From assembly GCA_013373265.1 (NCBI GenBank), contig JABXIC010000084.1:1-46009 (forward strand): a stretch of DNA of 46,009 nucleotides, given 5' to 3'. Source of the DNA: Methylocystaceae bacterium (GTDB lineage Bacteria; Pseudomonadota; Alphaproteobacteria; Rhodospirillales; Terasakiellaceae). The notes under the pieces are model-generated. The model had not been told where the DNA came from. It was given only the letters and a program-made list of their open reading frames with translations, and made no database searches. Both the position numbers and the translations under genes were made by a program. Positions 16,723 to 25,730 of this stretch are shown one piece after another; the first letter of the stretch is position 1; each line of letters begins with the position of its first letter.

Positions 16723-16897
16723 GCATCACGTTAAGTGCTTTGTGTCCTTTTTTCATCACTGTTGCAAAAACAACACAGCTTCTCGAAAGGCCATACTCAG
16801 CATTGCCCAGAATTTAACACAAATATTTTCTAGAAGCTTGCTTCTGCGCCCCATTTTAAGGCATATACTAATCTTCCATTAAAGCGCATATTGTTTT

Positions 16898-16906
16898 TGA
16901 TATAAT
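16898..16906 (+). promoter_or_regulatory. Extended -10 promoter element before the DUF3576 gene
   Basis: TGATATAAT is a consensus -10 with the TGn extension, about 27 nt before the ATG at 16933. No good -35 is seen 17 nt upstream, which is tolerated for extended -10 promoters. A start near 16913 would exclude the earlier TTG start at 16906 and could serve the DUF3576-leuS-lptE-holA run. Confidence 0.5.
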
Positions 16907-16932
16907 TGTTTGCAGGCTGGGATAAAATATTC

Positions 16933-17478
16933 ATGAATAAGTTAGTTTCCAATTTTATATATTTCGCTGCTATTAGTATTATTACCTCGACACTTGTTGC
17001 TTGCGACAGTGTAGACGTAACCGGGCCAGATACTTTTGAAAGACCAAATGATAAGTGGCAACAAAGAGAAAAACGTAAAGATACTATCTTTGGCGAAGGC
17101 GGCCTCAGCTTTGGCGGCAAAGATGAAAAACGCGTAGATCAAGGCGGTACAGGCATTGGTGTTAACGCTTATCTCTGGCGCGCCACACTTGATACCATTT
17201 CATTTATGCCACTGAGTTCAGCAGACCCCTTTGGTGGAGTCGTGTTAACCGATTGGTACACAACAGCGGAAGCCCCGAACGAGCGATTTAAGTTAAATGT
17301 CTATATTCTGGGCCAGGCCTTGCGCGCAGACGGCATCCGAGTCGCCGCCTTTCGTCAAATAAAAGGCGTCAACAATGACTGGCAACCAGCTGATATGGAA
17401 GCCAAGGCCGTTGTGGATATTGAAAACGCTATTTTGACCCGTGCGCGTCAATTACGTTCTGAAAGCATGACTCAATAG
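16933..17478 (+). CDS. DUF3576 family lipoprotein
   Basis: This 181-residue protein, from ATG 16933, has an N-terminal hydrophobic signal ending in the lipobox LVAC, so Cys24 is the predicted lipidation site. The mature domain has GEGGLSFGG, GTGIGVNAYLWRATLDTISFMPLSSADPFGGVV and TDWYTTAEAPNERFKLNVYILG, characteristic of DUF3576, a conserved alphaproteobacterial family of unknown function found just upstream of leuS. Here too leuS follows after 62 nt, and lptE with holA come next. Being an envelope lipoprotein next to lptE it may act in outer-membrane biogenesis, but that is inference. Confidence 0.88.
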   Translation: MNKLVSNFIYFAAISIITSTLVACDSVDVTGPDTFERPNDKWQQREKRKDTIFGEGGLSFGGKDEKRVDQGGTGIGVNAYLWRATLDTISFMPLSSADPFGGVVLTDWYTTAEAPNERFKLNVYILGQALRADGIRVAAFRQIKGVNNDWQPADMEAKAVVDIENAILTRARQLRSESMTQ

Positions 17479-17540
17479 AAACATGCCCTTTCGACCCTAA
17501 CCAAACTTATCCGTATATATAGAGAATAAAAAATAACACC

Positions 17541-20105
17541 ATGGCCCGATATAACTTTAAAGAAACCGAATCTAAATGGCAGTCCTTCTGGGATAAAAGC
17601 GAGACATTTAAAGTCACTGAAGACCCCGCCAAAGAAAAATACTACGTCTTGGAAATGTTCCCCTACCCATCTGGGCGAATCCACATGGGCCATGTGCGCA
17701 ACTACACCTTGGGCGATGTGGTGGCCCGTTATAAAAAAGCCAGCGGCTTTAACGTTTTACACCCGATGGGCTGGGATGCCTTTGGGTTACCGGCAGAAAA
17801 TGCCGCCATGGATGCAGGCGTTCACCCGGGTAAATGGACCTATAAGAATATAGAAGACATGCGCGCCCAACTGAAAACCATGGGCCTGTCCTATGATTGG
17901 GACCGTGAAATCGCCACATGCGATCCGAACTATTATAAGCATGAACAAAAAATGTTTCTGGATTTCCTTAAAAACGATCTGGTCTACCGCAAAGAAAGCT
18001 GGGTCAACTGGGATCCGGTAGAAAACACCGTTTTGGCCAATGAACAAGTGGTTGACGGCTGTGGCTGGCGCACAGGTGCCCCTGTTGAAAAGCGCAAAAT
18101 CAATACATGGTTCTTAAAAATCACAGATTTTGCCGAAGATTTACGAGTCGCCCTTGAAGGACTCGAGCGCTGGCCGGACAAAGTCCGCATCATGCAGAAA
18201 AACTGGATCGGTAAATCCGAAGGCATGCGTCTGGCGTGGAAACTCACAGATCGTGACGAATCACTAGAAGTTTATACCACCCGCCCGGATACTCTATATG
18301 GGGCATCTTTCTGCGCGATCTCTGCAAACCACCCCTTGGCCAGCGAAATTGCTGAAAACAATGCAGAACTTCAATCCTTTATTGAAGAATGCAATAAAAT
18401 GGGGACGTCTGAAGAAGCCATTGAAAAAGCAGAGAAAAAGGGCATTGATACAGGCCTTAGAGTTAAACACCCCCTGGATGAAAACTGGGAACTGCCCGTC
18501 TATGTCGCCAACTTTGTCTTAATGGAATATGGCACTGGCGCGATTTTTGGCTGTCCAAGCGGCGATCAACGCGATTTGGACTTTGCACGCAAATATGATT
18601 TGCCTGTCGTTCCCGTTGTTTGCCCAAAAGATGCAGACCCGGAAACCTTTGAAATTGGCGCAGAAGCCTTCACCGACGATGGTGTGATGATCAATTCCGA
18701 CTTTATGACAGGCATGACGGTCGCACAAGCCAAAGAAGCCATCTTTGCCAAATGCGCTGAGCTTGGAATCGGTCAAAAAGAAATCAATTATCGCCTGCGC
18801 GATTGGGGTGTGTCACGTCAGCGCTACTGGGGTTGCCCGATTCCCATTATCCATTGTGATGATTGCGGTATTGTGGAAGTTCCGGCAGAACAATTGCCTG
18901 TTGAACTGCCCGACGATGTCAGTTTTGATCAACCCGGTAATCCGTTGGACCGTCATCCCACTTGGAAACATGTGGATTGCCCGAAATGCGGCAAAAAAGC
19001 CACCCGCGAAACCGATACGTTCGATACTTTCTTCGAATCATCCTGGTACTTTGCGCGCTATTGTTCGCCAAAAGCAGAAAATGGCATCGACAAAGCCGCT
19101 GCCGATTATTGGATGTCAGTTGATCAATATATCGGTGGTGTTGAACATGCGGTGCTTCATCTTCTTTATTCCCGCTTCTTCACACGTGCCTTAAAGAAAT
19201 GCGGCTATCTCTCTGCAGAAGAACCCTTTGCGGGTCTTTTGACCCAAGGCATGATTTGTCACGAAACCTATAAAGATGCCGATGGCAAATGGATTGTCCC
19301 CACCGATGCCGTGCCAAATGAAGCTGGCGCCATGGTGCATAAGGACGATGGTCGCCCGGTTGAAGTCGGCCCCTCCATCAAAATGTCCAAATCCAAGAAA
19401 AACGTGGTGGACCCGGAACTGATTATTGCCACGTACGGTGCTGATACGGCACGTTTATTTATGCTGTCAGATAGCCCACCAGAACGCGATCTGGAATGGA
19501 CTGACAGCGGTGTGGATGGGGCATGGCGCTATCTCAACCGCTTATGGCGTTTGATTACAGAACCCAAGGCACCGTTCGCAGCAAAAGGGACAGCACTCCC
19601 TAAAAATCTGTCTTCTGATGCCCAAAAAATGCGTTCAACCATTCATAAAACCATCGCTGCGGTAACCGATGATCTGGCAAAATTTCACTTTAACAAAGCC
19701 GTTGCCCGCCTGCGTGAACTGACCAACACGTTAGGAGATCTTGACGGTGTTGAAGGCGACGATTCGTGGGTTCTGCGCGAAGGCTATGAATATCTCGTGC
19801 GTCTGATTGCTCCAATGACACCGCATATTGCTGCAGAACTTTGGGCCGAACTGGGTCACGAGAGTGTTTTATGTGAAGTCACCTGGCCCATTGCAGATGA
19901 AACACTGCTGATTGACGATAACCTCATTATCCCCATTCAAATCAACGGAAAACGTCGCGATCAGCTGGAAATTCCCAAAGATATGGATAAGGGTGAAATA
20001 GAAAAGCTGGCTTTGGCTTCAGAAAAAGTGCAAGCTGCACTGGAAGGCAAAGCGCCGAAAAAAGTCATTGTTGTGTCAAACCGGATTGTAAATGTCGTTG
20101 CGTAA
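17541..20105 (+). CDS. leuS: Leucyl-tRNA synthetase
   Basis: This 854-residue class I aminoacyl-tRNA synthetase charges tRNA-Leu. The HIGH motif appears as HMGH at 48-51 within [13 protein letters not shown], and KMSKS at 614-618 in [14 protein letters not shown]. The editing (CP1) domain includes [10 protein letters not shown] and the [17 protein letters not shown] stretch. A Cys-containing zinc-like loop ([19 protein letters not shown]) is present. The length matches bacterial LeuRS. It is preceded by the DUF3576 gene and its 3' end overlaps lptE by 14 nt, so lptE translation may be coupled. Confidence 0.97.
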   Translation: MARYNFKETESKWQSFWDKSETFKVTEDPAKEKYYVLEMFPYPSGRIHMGHVRNYTLGDVVARYKKASGFNVLHPMGWDAFGLPAENAAMDAGVHPGKWTYKNIEDMRAQLKTMGLSYDWDREIATCDPNYYKHEQKMFLDFLKNDLVYRKESWVNWDPVENTVLANEQVVDGCGWRTGAPVEKRKINTWFLKITDFAEDLRVALEGLERWPDKVRIMQKNWIGKSEGMRLAWKLTDRDESLEVYTTRPDTLYGASFCAISANHPLASEIAENNAELQSFIEECNKMGTSEEAIEKAEKKGIDTGLRVKHPLDENWELPVYVANFVLMEYGTGAIFGCPSGDQRDLDFARKYDLPVVPVVCPKDADPETFEIGAEAFTDDGVMINSDFMTGMTVAQAKEAIFAKCAELGIGQKEINYRLRDWGVSRQRYWGCPIPIIHCDDCGIVEVPAEQLPVELPDDVSFDQPGNPLDRHPTWKHVDCPKCGKKATRETDTFDTFFESSWYFARYCSPKAENGIDKAAADYWMSVDQYIGGVEHAVLHLLYSRFFTRALKKCGYLSAEEPFAGLLTQGMICHETYKDADGKWIVPTDAVPNEAGAMVHKDDGRPVEVGPSIKMSKSKKNVVDPELIIATYGADTARLFMLSDSPPERDLEWTDSGVDGAWRYLNRLWRLITEPKAPFAAKGTALPKNLSSDAQKMRSTIHKTIAAVTDDLAKFHFNKAVARLRELTNTLGDLDGVEGDDSWVLREGYEYLVRLIAPMTPHIAAELWAELGHESVLCEVTWPIADETLLIDDNLIIPIQINGKRRDQLEIPKDMDKGEIEKLALASEKVQAALEGKAPKKVIVVSNRIVNVVA

Positions 20106-20628
20106 TATACAGATATTTAAAAGTCTTTTCCTCTTTGCGATCGCGATTAGCTTCGTTGGTTGCGGCTATCAGCCCTTGCATGGCAAACGCAAAACGGTAC
20201 AGGATATCTCTATTCAAAAAGAGCTCTCCAGTGTTTGGGTAGAGACCATCGAAGACCGTGAAGGTCAAATGCTTCATAACGAACTTTTGACACTCTTCAA
20301 CACAAAGGGGCAACCACGCGCACCAAAATACAAACTGAAAGTCACTTATAATGAAAGCTCTTCAAACCTTGGCATTGGTAAAGATGATTTTGCAACTCGG
20401 GCTAACCTTGTGGCCAATGCAAATTTCACACTTTCCGGCACATCCGGCATCAGTGCCACTAGCCAATCCGTAGTCAGTTATAATATTCTGACCTCCCCAA
20501 CCGGAACAGAATTTGCCAAACGTGATGCCAGAAACCGCGCCATCAAAAACATTGCCAAAGATATATATCGCCGTGTCACTGTACATTTGCTCAGTGTCAA
20601 AGAACAGGCCAATGGCGTGAAAAAATGA
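20092..20628 (+). CDS. lptE: LPS-assembly lipoprotein LptE
   Basis: This 178-residue outer-membrane lipoprotein plugs the LptD barrel and helps insert LPS into the outer leaflet. It has an N-terminal signal with the lipobox FVGC (Cys24) followed by GYQPLHG, the typical LptE opening. A short alpha/beta fold follows, with [20 protein letters not shown] and [29 protein letters not shown], the latter a common LptE C-terminal helix. It overlaps leuS by 14 nt and holA by 4 nt (ATGA), an arrangement conserved in alphaproteobacteria. Sequence conservation in LptE is weak, but context and motifs agree. Confidence 0.9.
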   Translation: MSLRNIQIFKSLFLFAIAISFVGCGYQPLHGKRKTVQDISIQKELSSVWVETIEDREGQMLHNELLTLFNTKGQPRAPKYKLKVTYNESSSNLGIGKDDFATRANLVANANFTLSGTSGISATSQSVVSYNILTSPTGTEFAKRDARNRAIKNIAKDIYRRVTVHLLSVKEQANGVKK

Positions 20629-21656
20629 AAATAACGGCAGGCAAAGCGGAAGGTTTCATCAAGAATCCTCCTCAAGGCGTGCGCTGTATTTTAGTTTATG
20701 GTCCCGATCAAGGCCTTGTTTTTGAACGTGCCAAAGCATTGGCCCATTACGTCTTAGACGATATCAACGATCCGTTCAACTCTATGGTCATGCAAGCTGC
20801 AGACTTGAAAGCTGACCCCGCCCGCTTGGGTGATGAAGCAGCGGCCATGTCCTTAAGTGGGGGACAGCGGCTCATTCGCATTCAAGACGCTGCTGATGGT
20901 TTATCTGCCGCCTTTAAAAGCTATTTAAGTGATCCCATTGGCGATGCCATGATTGTGCTGGAAGGTGGTGATTTAGGCCCACGTTCCACATTGCGCAAAC
21001 TATTTGAAAGCGATAAAGCACTGGCTGCCGCCCTGCCCTGTTATGGCGATGAAGGGCGCAATCTGTCTGACGTCATCCGTGAAGTCCTACAAAAACATGG
21101 ACTGACGGCAGATCGTGACGCCATGGGATATCTGCTCAATCATCTGGGATCTGATCGTCAAGTCAGCCGGGGAGAACTTGAAAAGCTTGCCATCTACATG
21201 GGGGATGAAACAACCGTCACCATGGTCCATGCAGCTGCCTGTATTGGCGATAGCGGTGCTTTTTCATTGGATAATGTAACCATGGCCGCTGCCAACGGCG
21301 ATCATGCACGCCTTGAAACCGCCTTGTTGCGTTGTTTTGACGAAGGCAATCAACCCATTGTCATCTTACGTATGCTGGCGCGCCATTTCCATCGTCTCCA
21401 CCTCGCAAAAGGCCATATGGGCAAAGGCTTGAATATCGATCAAGCTATGGCAAAACTACGCCCCCCCATCATTTTTAAACAAGCCCCGGATTTCAAAAAG
21501 CAACTTGGCACTTGGGATATAAACCGTCTTTCTATGGCGTTAGATGTGCTGACCCAAGCGGAAATGGACTGCAAAGTCACCGGCAATCCGCCAGAAACCG
21601 TTTGTTCACGCGCCTTGATGCGAATCGCCCAGGCCGCACGGGCGCGTCGTCGTTAA
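20625..21656 (+). CDS. holA: DNA polymerase III delta subunit
   Basis: This 343-residue clamp-loader subunit opens the beta clamp. The N-terminal AAA+-like region starts ITAGKAEGFIKNPP...ILVYGPDQGLVFERA, and the typical SLSGGQRLIRI and DAMIVLEGGDLGPRSTLRKLFE segments follow near 75-125. The C-terminal collar domain includes DNVTMAAANGDHARLETALLRCFDEGNQPIVILRMLARHFHRL. The start overlaps lptE through ATGA. The 3' end overlaps the convergent LysR gene by 4 nt. The length matches the family. It is a replication gene located about 20 kb from the candidate origin. Confidence 0.93.
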   Translation: MKITAGKAEGFIKNPPQGVRCILVYGPDQGLVFERAKALAHYVLDDINDPFNSMVMQAADLKADPARLGDEAAAMSLSGGQRLIRIQDAADGLSAAFKSYLSDPIGDAMIVLEGGDLGPRSTLRKLFESDKALAAALPCYGDEGRNLSDVIREVLQKHGLTADRDAMGYLLNHLGSDRQVSRGELEKLAIYMGDETTVTMVHAAACIGDSGAFSLDNVTMAAANGDHARLETALLRCFDEGNQPIVILRMLARHFHRLHLAKGHMGKGLNIDQAMAKLRPPIIFKQAPDFKKQLGTWDINRLSMALDVLTQAEMDCKVTGNPPETVCSRALMRIAQAARARRR

Positions 21657-22543
21657 GAAAACCAGGCCCGGCGATCACGGTCAAACAAGTCATTAATATG
21701 ATTTTTAACCGCTTGAATCCGTGCCGTTTGGCTGGTTTCTTCATGAGTCACCAGATAAACTGGCATTTCAAACAAATCGCAGGGTAAATCCAAGATCATC
21801 AAATCATTCAGGGCATGGACATAAAAACGCGGCAACATCCCCAGTCCCATCCCAGAACGCAGTGCATTGACGAATCCCATGGCACTATTGGTTTGAAAGA
21901 CCACCCGATCATGGTTTTTAACCGTTTCCTGCCAAAGAGAAAGCGCTTTACTGGCTTGATACCCCAGATAATCAACGATTTTATGACCTGCCAAATCTGC
22001 CCAATCCTGTGGGTGACCAAACTGGTCGATATAACTCGGTGCAGCAAAAACATGAAATTTCACCACACCGACTTTACGCATCAACAGACCCGGCTCTGCC
22101 GGTTCACGCAATCGAATCGCAATATCAGCCTGACGTTCAGATAAATCGGCAAACTGGTTTTCATTCACCACATCCAATGAAATTTGTGGATATTCTTTTT
22201 GAAAGCTAGCTAAATTAGGAGTCAGCCAAAAAGAACCGATGCCATCCGTGACTGATATAGAAACGCGTCCATTTAAGGCTTCATCACTGCCGTTGATATT
22301 TTGATGAAGCGCACCAACCGATTTCTCCATCTGTTGGACATGATCTAACAGACGACGCCCTTCTGGCGTTAACGTCATGCCATAGCGTTGACGATCAAAA
22401 AGTTTACATTTCAGGTCTTGTTCCAACTGATCAATGCGTCGACCGACGGTGGAGCCATTCACAGACAGGCTCTCAGCCGCCGCAGAGAAGCTCCCGTTAC
22501 GCGCAACCGATAAGAAAAAGCGAAAATCATCCCAGTTCTGCAT
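21653..22543 (-). CDS. LysR-family transcriptional regulator
   Basis: This 296-residue protein has an N-terminal winged HTH (1-60) reading DDFRFFLSVARNGSFSAAAESLSVNGSTVGRRIDQLEQDL, followed by a linker helix and a periplasmic-binding-protein-like effector domain (about 90-290) with VSISVTDGIGSFWLTPNLASF and SGMGLGMLPRF. It is divergent from a GNAT gene across 101 nt that contains two palindromes, the standard geometry for a LysR regulator controlling its neighbour. The inducer is unknown. Confidence 0.9.
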   Translation of the reverse strand: MQNWDDFRFFLSVARNGSFSAAAESLSVNGSTVGRRIDQLEQDLKCKLFDRQRYGMTLTPEGRRLLDHVQQMEKSVGALHQNINGSDEALNGRVSISVTDGIGSFWLTPNLASFQKEYPQISLDVVNENQFADLSERQADIAIRLREPAEPGLLMRKVGVVKFHVFAAPSYIDQFGHPQDWADLAGHKIVDYLGYQASKALSLWQETVKNHDRVVFQTNSAMGFVNALRSGMGLGMLPRFYVHALNDLMILDLPCDLFEMPVYLVTHEETSQTARIQAVKNHINDLFDRDRRAWFS

Positions 22544-22550
22544 TAATGCA
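22539..22550. promoter_or_regulatory. 12-bp palindrome over the LysR start codon
   Basis: TGCATTAATGCA is a perfect 12-bp palindrome covering the ATG of the LysR gene. Binding here would block its own expression; negative autoregulation is usual for LysR regulators. It could also be chance in AT-rich DNA. Confidence 0.35.
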
Positions 22551-22562
22551 TTCCGTATTTAC

Positions 22563-22597
22563 AACATTACATATTTTATGCCATTATTTTTAATGTT
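22563..22597. promoter_or_regulatory. Inverted repeat in LysR-GNAT divergent region
   Basis: AACATTA (22563-22569) and TAATGTT (22591-22597) form perfect 7-bp arms 21 nt apart, centred between the two divergent starts. The spacing is longer than the usual T-N11-A LysR box, so it might be two half-sites of an extended operator. Confidence 0.35.
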
Positions 22598-22644
22598 AGT
22601 CTACATAATTAGATATATTAAAATGCAATTATGCAGGATTAGTG

Positions 22645-23148
22645 ATGAAAGACCAAAATAATAAAATCACCCTTTGCAGCGGCTACCAAAATGGCCTGGT
22701 CGGCTGGATCGCCCAACAACATGGACAGGCCTATCAGGAAAAATGGAACTTCGGCCAATTTTTCGAATGTAAAGTCGCCCGTCAGCTTTGTGACTTTCTA
22801 GACAAGTATCAACCGCTTAATTCACAAATCTGGTCACTGGTTCAAGATGGACAGATTCTCGGCTCCATCACTTTGGATGGATCCCATGCCTTAACGGATG
22901 GGGCACATCTGCGTTGGTTTATTCTTGATCCTTCCTTAAAAGGACAAGGTTATGGCAAACGTCTTTTACAGACAGCCGTGGCTTTTGCCAAAGAACGCAA
23001 CTTTCCTTCCATCTATCTGTGGACATTAGCTGGATTAGAACCTGCCGGAACACTTTACCGTTCTATGGGATTCGAGTTGGAAGAAAGTAAACTCGATGAT
23101 CAATGGGGCATGCACACCCAGGAAGAGAAACTTCGTTTGATTTTATAA
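22645..23148 (+). CDS. GNAT family N-acetyltransferase
   Basis: This 167-residue protein has the GNAT acetyl-CoA-binding core: HLRWFILDPSLKGQGYGKRLLQTAVAFAKE (about 90-120) gives the beta4 strand and the R/Q-x2-G-x-G/A loop as GQGYGK, followed by LWTLAGLEPAGTLYRSMGFE. I choose ATG 22645, since GTG 22642 would add only one Met; CAGGATT lies about 6 nt upstream. It is divergent from a LysR regulator, which probably controls it. Proteins of this LysR-GNAT type may detoxify amines, but the substrate is unknown. Confidence 0.88.
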   Translation: MKDQNNKITLCSGYQNGLVGWIAQQHGQAYQEKWNFGQFFECKVARQLCDFLDKYQPLNSQIWSLVQDGQILGSITLDGSHALTDGAHLRWFILDPSLKGQGYGKRLLQTAVAFAKERNFPSIYLWTLAGLEPAGTLYRSMGFELEESKLDDQWGMHTQEEKLRLIL

Positions 23149-23162
23149 ATTAAATAAAAATA

Positions 23163-23188
23163 AAGAGGCTCAATCTAATGAGCCTCTT
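23163..23188 (-). terminator. Terminator between GNAT gene and parB
   Basis: AAGAGGCTCA (23163-23172) and TGAGCCTCTT (23179-23188) form a perfect 10-bp stem with a 6-nt loop. On the minus strand it is followed by TATTTTTATTT, so it ends the parB transcript well. On the plus strand the tail is only weakly U-rich, so it may serve the GNAT gene less efficiently. Confidence 0.85.
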
Positions 23189-23212
23189 AACATTTTGTCA
23201 AGTTTTAGCGCT

Positions 23213-24220
23213 TCAAAGTTTATCTAATTCACTTTCAATATCCGCATCTGTTACAGGATCAAGATCATTTGACGCCAATCCTTCCGGGCGTCCATGATTT
23301 CCATGGCTCAAACGGTGAAGAAGATCATCCAATTGCTCTAATGATGAATAATGCAAGCTGATCGTTCCCCCTTTTGCGCTATTTTGAATATCGACTTTAA
23401 CACCCAACAGGTTGGACATATCGCGTTCCAATGCAATGGTATCGGTATCTTTTTCTTTTTTGGCTTTAGCACGAGCTTTTACCCCAGCCGTTTTCACCAA
23501 ACTCTCGGTTTGGCGCACATTTAAGCCTTTTTTGATCACCTGTTTGGCAATCTCTGCAGGCTGATCACAGTTTAACAAGGCGCGTGCATGCCCCGTAGAC
23601 AGCAACCCATCTTCCAAAAAGGATTTTACATCAGACGGCAACGCCAAAAGACGCATCATATTGGCCACGTGAGAGCGGCTTTTGCCCAAAGCTTTGGACA
23701 GCGCCTCTTGCGTATGGCTAAATTCTTCCATCAAGCGGTTATAGCCTTCAGCTTCTTCCAAGGGAGAAAGATCCTGGCGTTGCAGGTTTTCCACAAGGGC
23801 AATTTCAGCCGCATCGCGATCATCCATTTCCTTAATAATAACAGGCACTTCATGCAATTGTGCCCATTGTGCCGCCTGCCAGCGCCGTTCCCCGGCGATA
23901 ATTTCAAAATCACCATTGTGATTGGGATGGGGACGGACCAAAATCGGCTGTAAAATGCCTTTTTCTTTAATTGATTCCGCCAAACCTTCAATGGCATCTT
24001 CTTCAAACGTATGGCGCGGCTGGTATTTACCGGGGATCAAGCGCGAAATGGCAATTGTTTTTTGATTGCCCATGTTGAATTGCACCACATTATCATCGGT
24101 TTGTGCAATTTTAGTCATTTCTACATTATTTGGTTTTTCTTCAACCACGCTTGCTGTCTCTTCGCCCAACAAAGCTGAAAGACCGCGACCCAGACCGCGA
24201 CGTTTTGTATCTTTTGCCAT
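23213..24220 (-). CDS. parB: Chromosome partitioning protein ParB
   Basis: This 335-residue parS-binding CTPase clamp loads at parS and spreads along DNA to organise and segregate the origin. The N-terminus GRGLSALLG (11-19) is the ParA-interacting region. LIPGKYQPRHTF and the CTP-binding IIAGERRWQAAQ (GERRW at 110-114) follow, then the HTH region with SHTQEALSKALGKSRSHVANMMRLL. The C-terminal dimerisation part ends near 290-335. It is immediately downstream of parA (1 nt between stop and start), and the parS sites seen in this window are its expected targets. Confidence 0.97.
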   Translation of the reverse strand: MAKDTKRRGLGRGLSALLGEETASVVEEKPNNVEMTKIAQTDDNVVQFNMGNQKTIAISRLIPGKYQPRHTFEEDAIEGLAESIKEKGILQPILVRPHPNHNGDFEIIAGERRWQAAQWAQLHEVPVIIKEMDDRDAAEIALVENLQRQDLSPLEEAEGYNRLMEEFSHTQEALSKALGKSRSHVANMMRLLALPSDVKSFLEDGLLSTGHARALLNCDQPAEIAKQVIKKGLNVRQTESLVKTAGVKARAKAKKEKDTDTIALERDMSNLLGVKVDIQNSAKGGTISLHYSSLEQLDDLLHRLSHGNHGRPEGLASNDLDPVTDADIESELDKL

Positions 24221-24221
24221 T

Positions 24222-25022
24222 TTATGCTGCTTTCCTGTTTTCGCGTTTCAAGACTTCACTCGCAAGGTGAAGATATGCTTTTGATCCTGCACATTTGTGA
24301 TCATACAAAAGAACCGGCTTCCCAAAGGATGGTGCTTCGGAAACCCGCACATTTCTGGGAATAACCGTCTCATAGACTTTATCGCCAAAGAAATCGCGCA
24401 CATCACTTGCGACCATATCGCTCAAATTATTGCGCTTATCGAACATGGTCAATACAATGCCTTGAATATCAAGAAGCGGATTAAAGTTCTTTTTCACCCG
24501 TTCAATAGTTTTTACCAGGGCTGTCACCCCTTCCAGAGCAAAGAATTCACATTGCAACGGCACCATAATCGCATCAGCCCCAACCAAAGCATTGATAGTC
24601 AACATCCCCAAAGCCGGTGGACAATCAATAAGAACATAATCAAAGCCGGAAATCCCTTTAAAGGCTTCCTGTAAACAAAATTGAGGACGGTCAAATTCAG
24701 GTATTTCAATTTCTGCCCCGGCTAAATCCGGACCGGACGGAATAACCGACAAATTCGGAATGGTGCTTTTTTGAACCGCACCGGATAATTCTATATCACC
24801 CAATAACACATGATAAGCGTTGCGCGCACGCATGGATTGATCAATGCCCAGTCCTGTACTGGCGTTGCCTTGCGGGTCCAAATCCAAAACCAGTGTTTTC
24901 TTCCCCACAGCAGCCAAAGCTGTCGCCAAATTGATCGTGGTGGTGGTTTTCCCCACCCCACCCTTTTGGTTTGCAATGGCAATAATGCGCGGTCGTATGA
25001 GCAAAGTCGCTTGATCCGTCAT
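24222..25022 (-). CDS. parA: Chromosome partitioning ATPase ParA
   Basis: This 266-residue Walker-type ATPase moves ParB-parS complexes. The deviant Walker A motif KGGVGKTT lies at 20-27 with the signature Lys20, LVLDLDPQGNASTGLG follows, and the Walker B region YVLIDCPPALGMLT lies near 125. The C-terminus ends in the usual EVLKRENR. The start overlaps the rsmG 3' end by 4 nt (ATGA), and parB follows directly, giving the standard order rsmG-parA-parB. It has the size of chromosomal rather than of large plasmid ParA proteins. Confidence 0.97.
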   Translation of the reverse strand: MTDQATLLIRPRIIAIANQKGGVGKTTTTINLATALAAVGKKTLVLDLDPQGNASTGLGIDQSMRARNAYHVLLGDIELSGAVQKSTIPNLSVIPSGPDLAGAEIEIPEFDRPQFCLQEAFKGISGFDYVLIDCPPALGMLTINALVGADAIMVPLQCEFFALEGVTALVKTIERVKKNFNPLLDIQGIVLTMFDKRNNLSDMVASDVRDFFGDKVYETVIPRNVRVSEAPSFGKPVLLYDHKCAGSKAYLHLASEVLKRENRKAA

Positions 25023-25636
25023 TTTCGTGTCATCCTTTCGATGATAAGAACCTGCCCGTGTGGGTCAGATAAACTTACTTGGCTTTGGTAGTCAAAATCC
25101 CAGCTTTTTTGGGCCTCCAGGACCTCTTCTTGCGCCTTGCGGCCTTTTAGAAAAATGCAACGCCCGGCCTCTTTGCGCAAGCGTTCAGAAAAACCTAAGA
25201 GTTTCTCCAGAGTCGCCAACGCACGTGACGTCACCACATCGGCAAATTCAATTTCTTTAACGTCATCGATTCGGCAATTATGAATGGTCACAGGCGTTTC
25301 TGTGATGCGGGCGACTTCACGGACAAAGGCCATTTTACGTGCATCTGAATCCACCATGTGAACGTCTTCCACCCCCATGATCGCCAGAACCATACCGGGG
25401 AACCCGGCCCCGCAACCGATATCAACCAATGTTTTGGCTTCTTGCGGGATAAAAGGAAAAACCTGTGCGGAATCCAATAAGTGACGGGTCCATAAATCAT
25501 CGAGGGTCGAGTTGCTCACCAGATTAATCTTAGCCTGCCATTTCACCAACAAGTCACCATACGCTTGCAGCTTATCCAATGTTTCACGTGAAACATCAAG
25601 CGCCTTCCATTGATCTTGTTGTGCAGGAAATCCCAT
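25019..25636 (-). CDS. rsmG: 16S rRNA (guanine-527-N7) methyltransferase RsmG
   Basis: This 205-residue SAM-dependent enzyme methylates G527 of 16S rRNA. Motif I reads LVDIGCGAGFPGMVLAI near 68-84, then MVDSDARKMAFVREVA and the ADVVTSRALATLEKLL active-site segment. The N-terminal DVSRETLDKLQAY is encoded by a perfect parS palindrome (25580-25595), a dual use of coding sequence known in many bacteria. It overlaps parA by 4 nt and lies 94 nt from mnmG; that gap holds a second perfect parS. Confidence 0.95.
   Translation of the reverse strand: MGFPAQQDQWKALDVSRETLDKLQAYGDLLVKWQAKINLVSNSTLDDLWTRHLLDSAQVFPFIPQEAKTLVDIGCGAGFPGMVLAIMGVEDVHMVDSDARKMAFVREVARITETPVTIHNCRIDDVKEIEFADVVTSRALATLEKLLGFSERLRKEAGRCIFLKGRKAQEEVLEAQKSWDFDYQSQVSLSDPHGQVLIIERMTRK
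25580..25595. other. parS site 1 (perfect, inside rsmG)
   Basis: TGTTTCACGTGAAACA matches the bacterial parS consensus at all 16 positions. It lies within the rsmG coding region, where it encodes the VSRET residues near the N-terminus. Confidence 0.95.
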
Positions 25637-25697
25637 TTTTTGACCCCAAAATATAGCTTAGTTATAAAACTACCCTATTTTTCCCCGTTCGTCTTCC

Positions 25698-25713
25698 TGT
25701 TTCACGTGAAACA
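25698..25713. other. parS site 2 (perfect, rsmG-mnmG gap)
   Basis: A second exact TGTTTCACGTGAAACA lies 103 nt beyond the first site's end, in the 94-nt intergenic region between the rsmG start and the mnmG stop. Two perfect sites this close form a strong ParB nucleation point next to the parAB genes. Confidence 0.95.
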
Positions 25714-25730
25714 AGAATAATAATTTAACC

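Noticed and set aside
16906-16932. TTG start extending the DUF3576 lipoprotein by nine residues
   Set aside because: It would lie on the -10 element and push the lipobox too far from the N-terminus; ATG 16933 gives a normal signal peptide.
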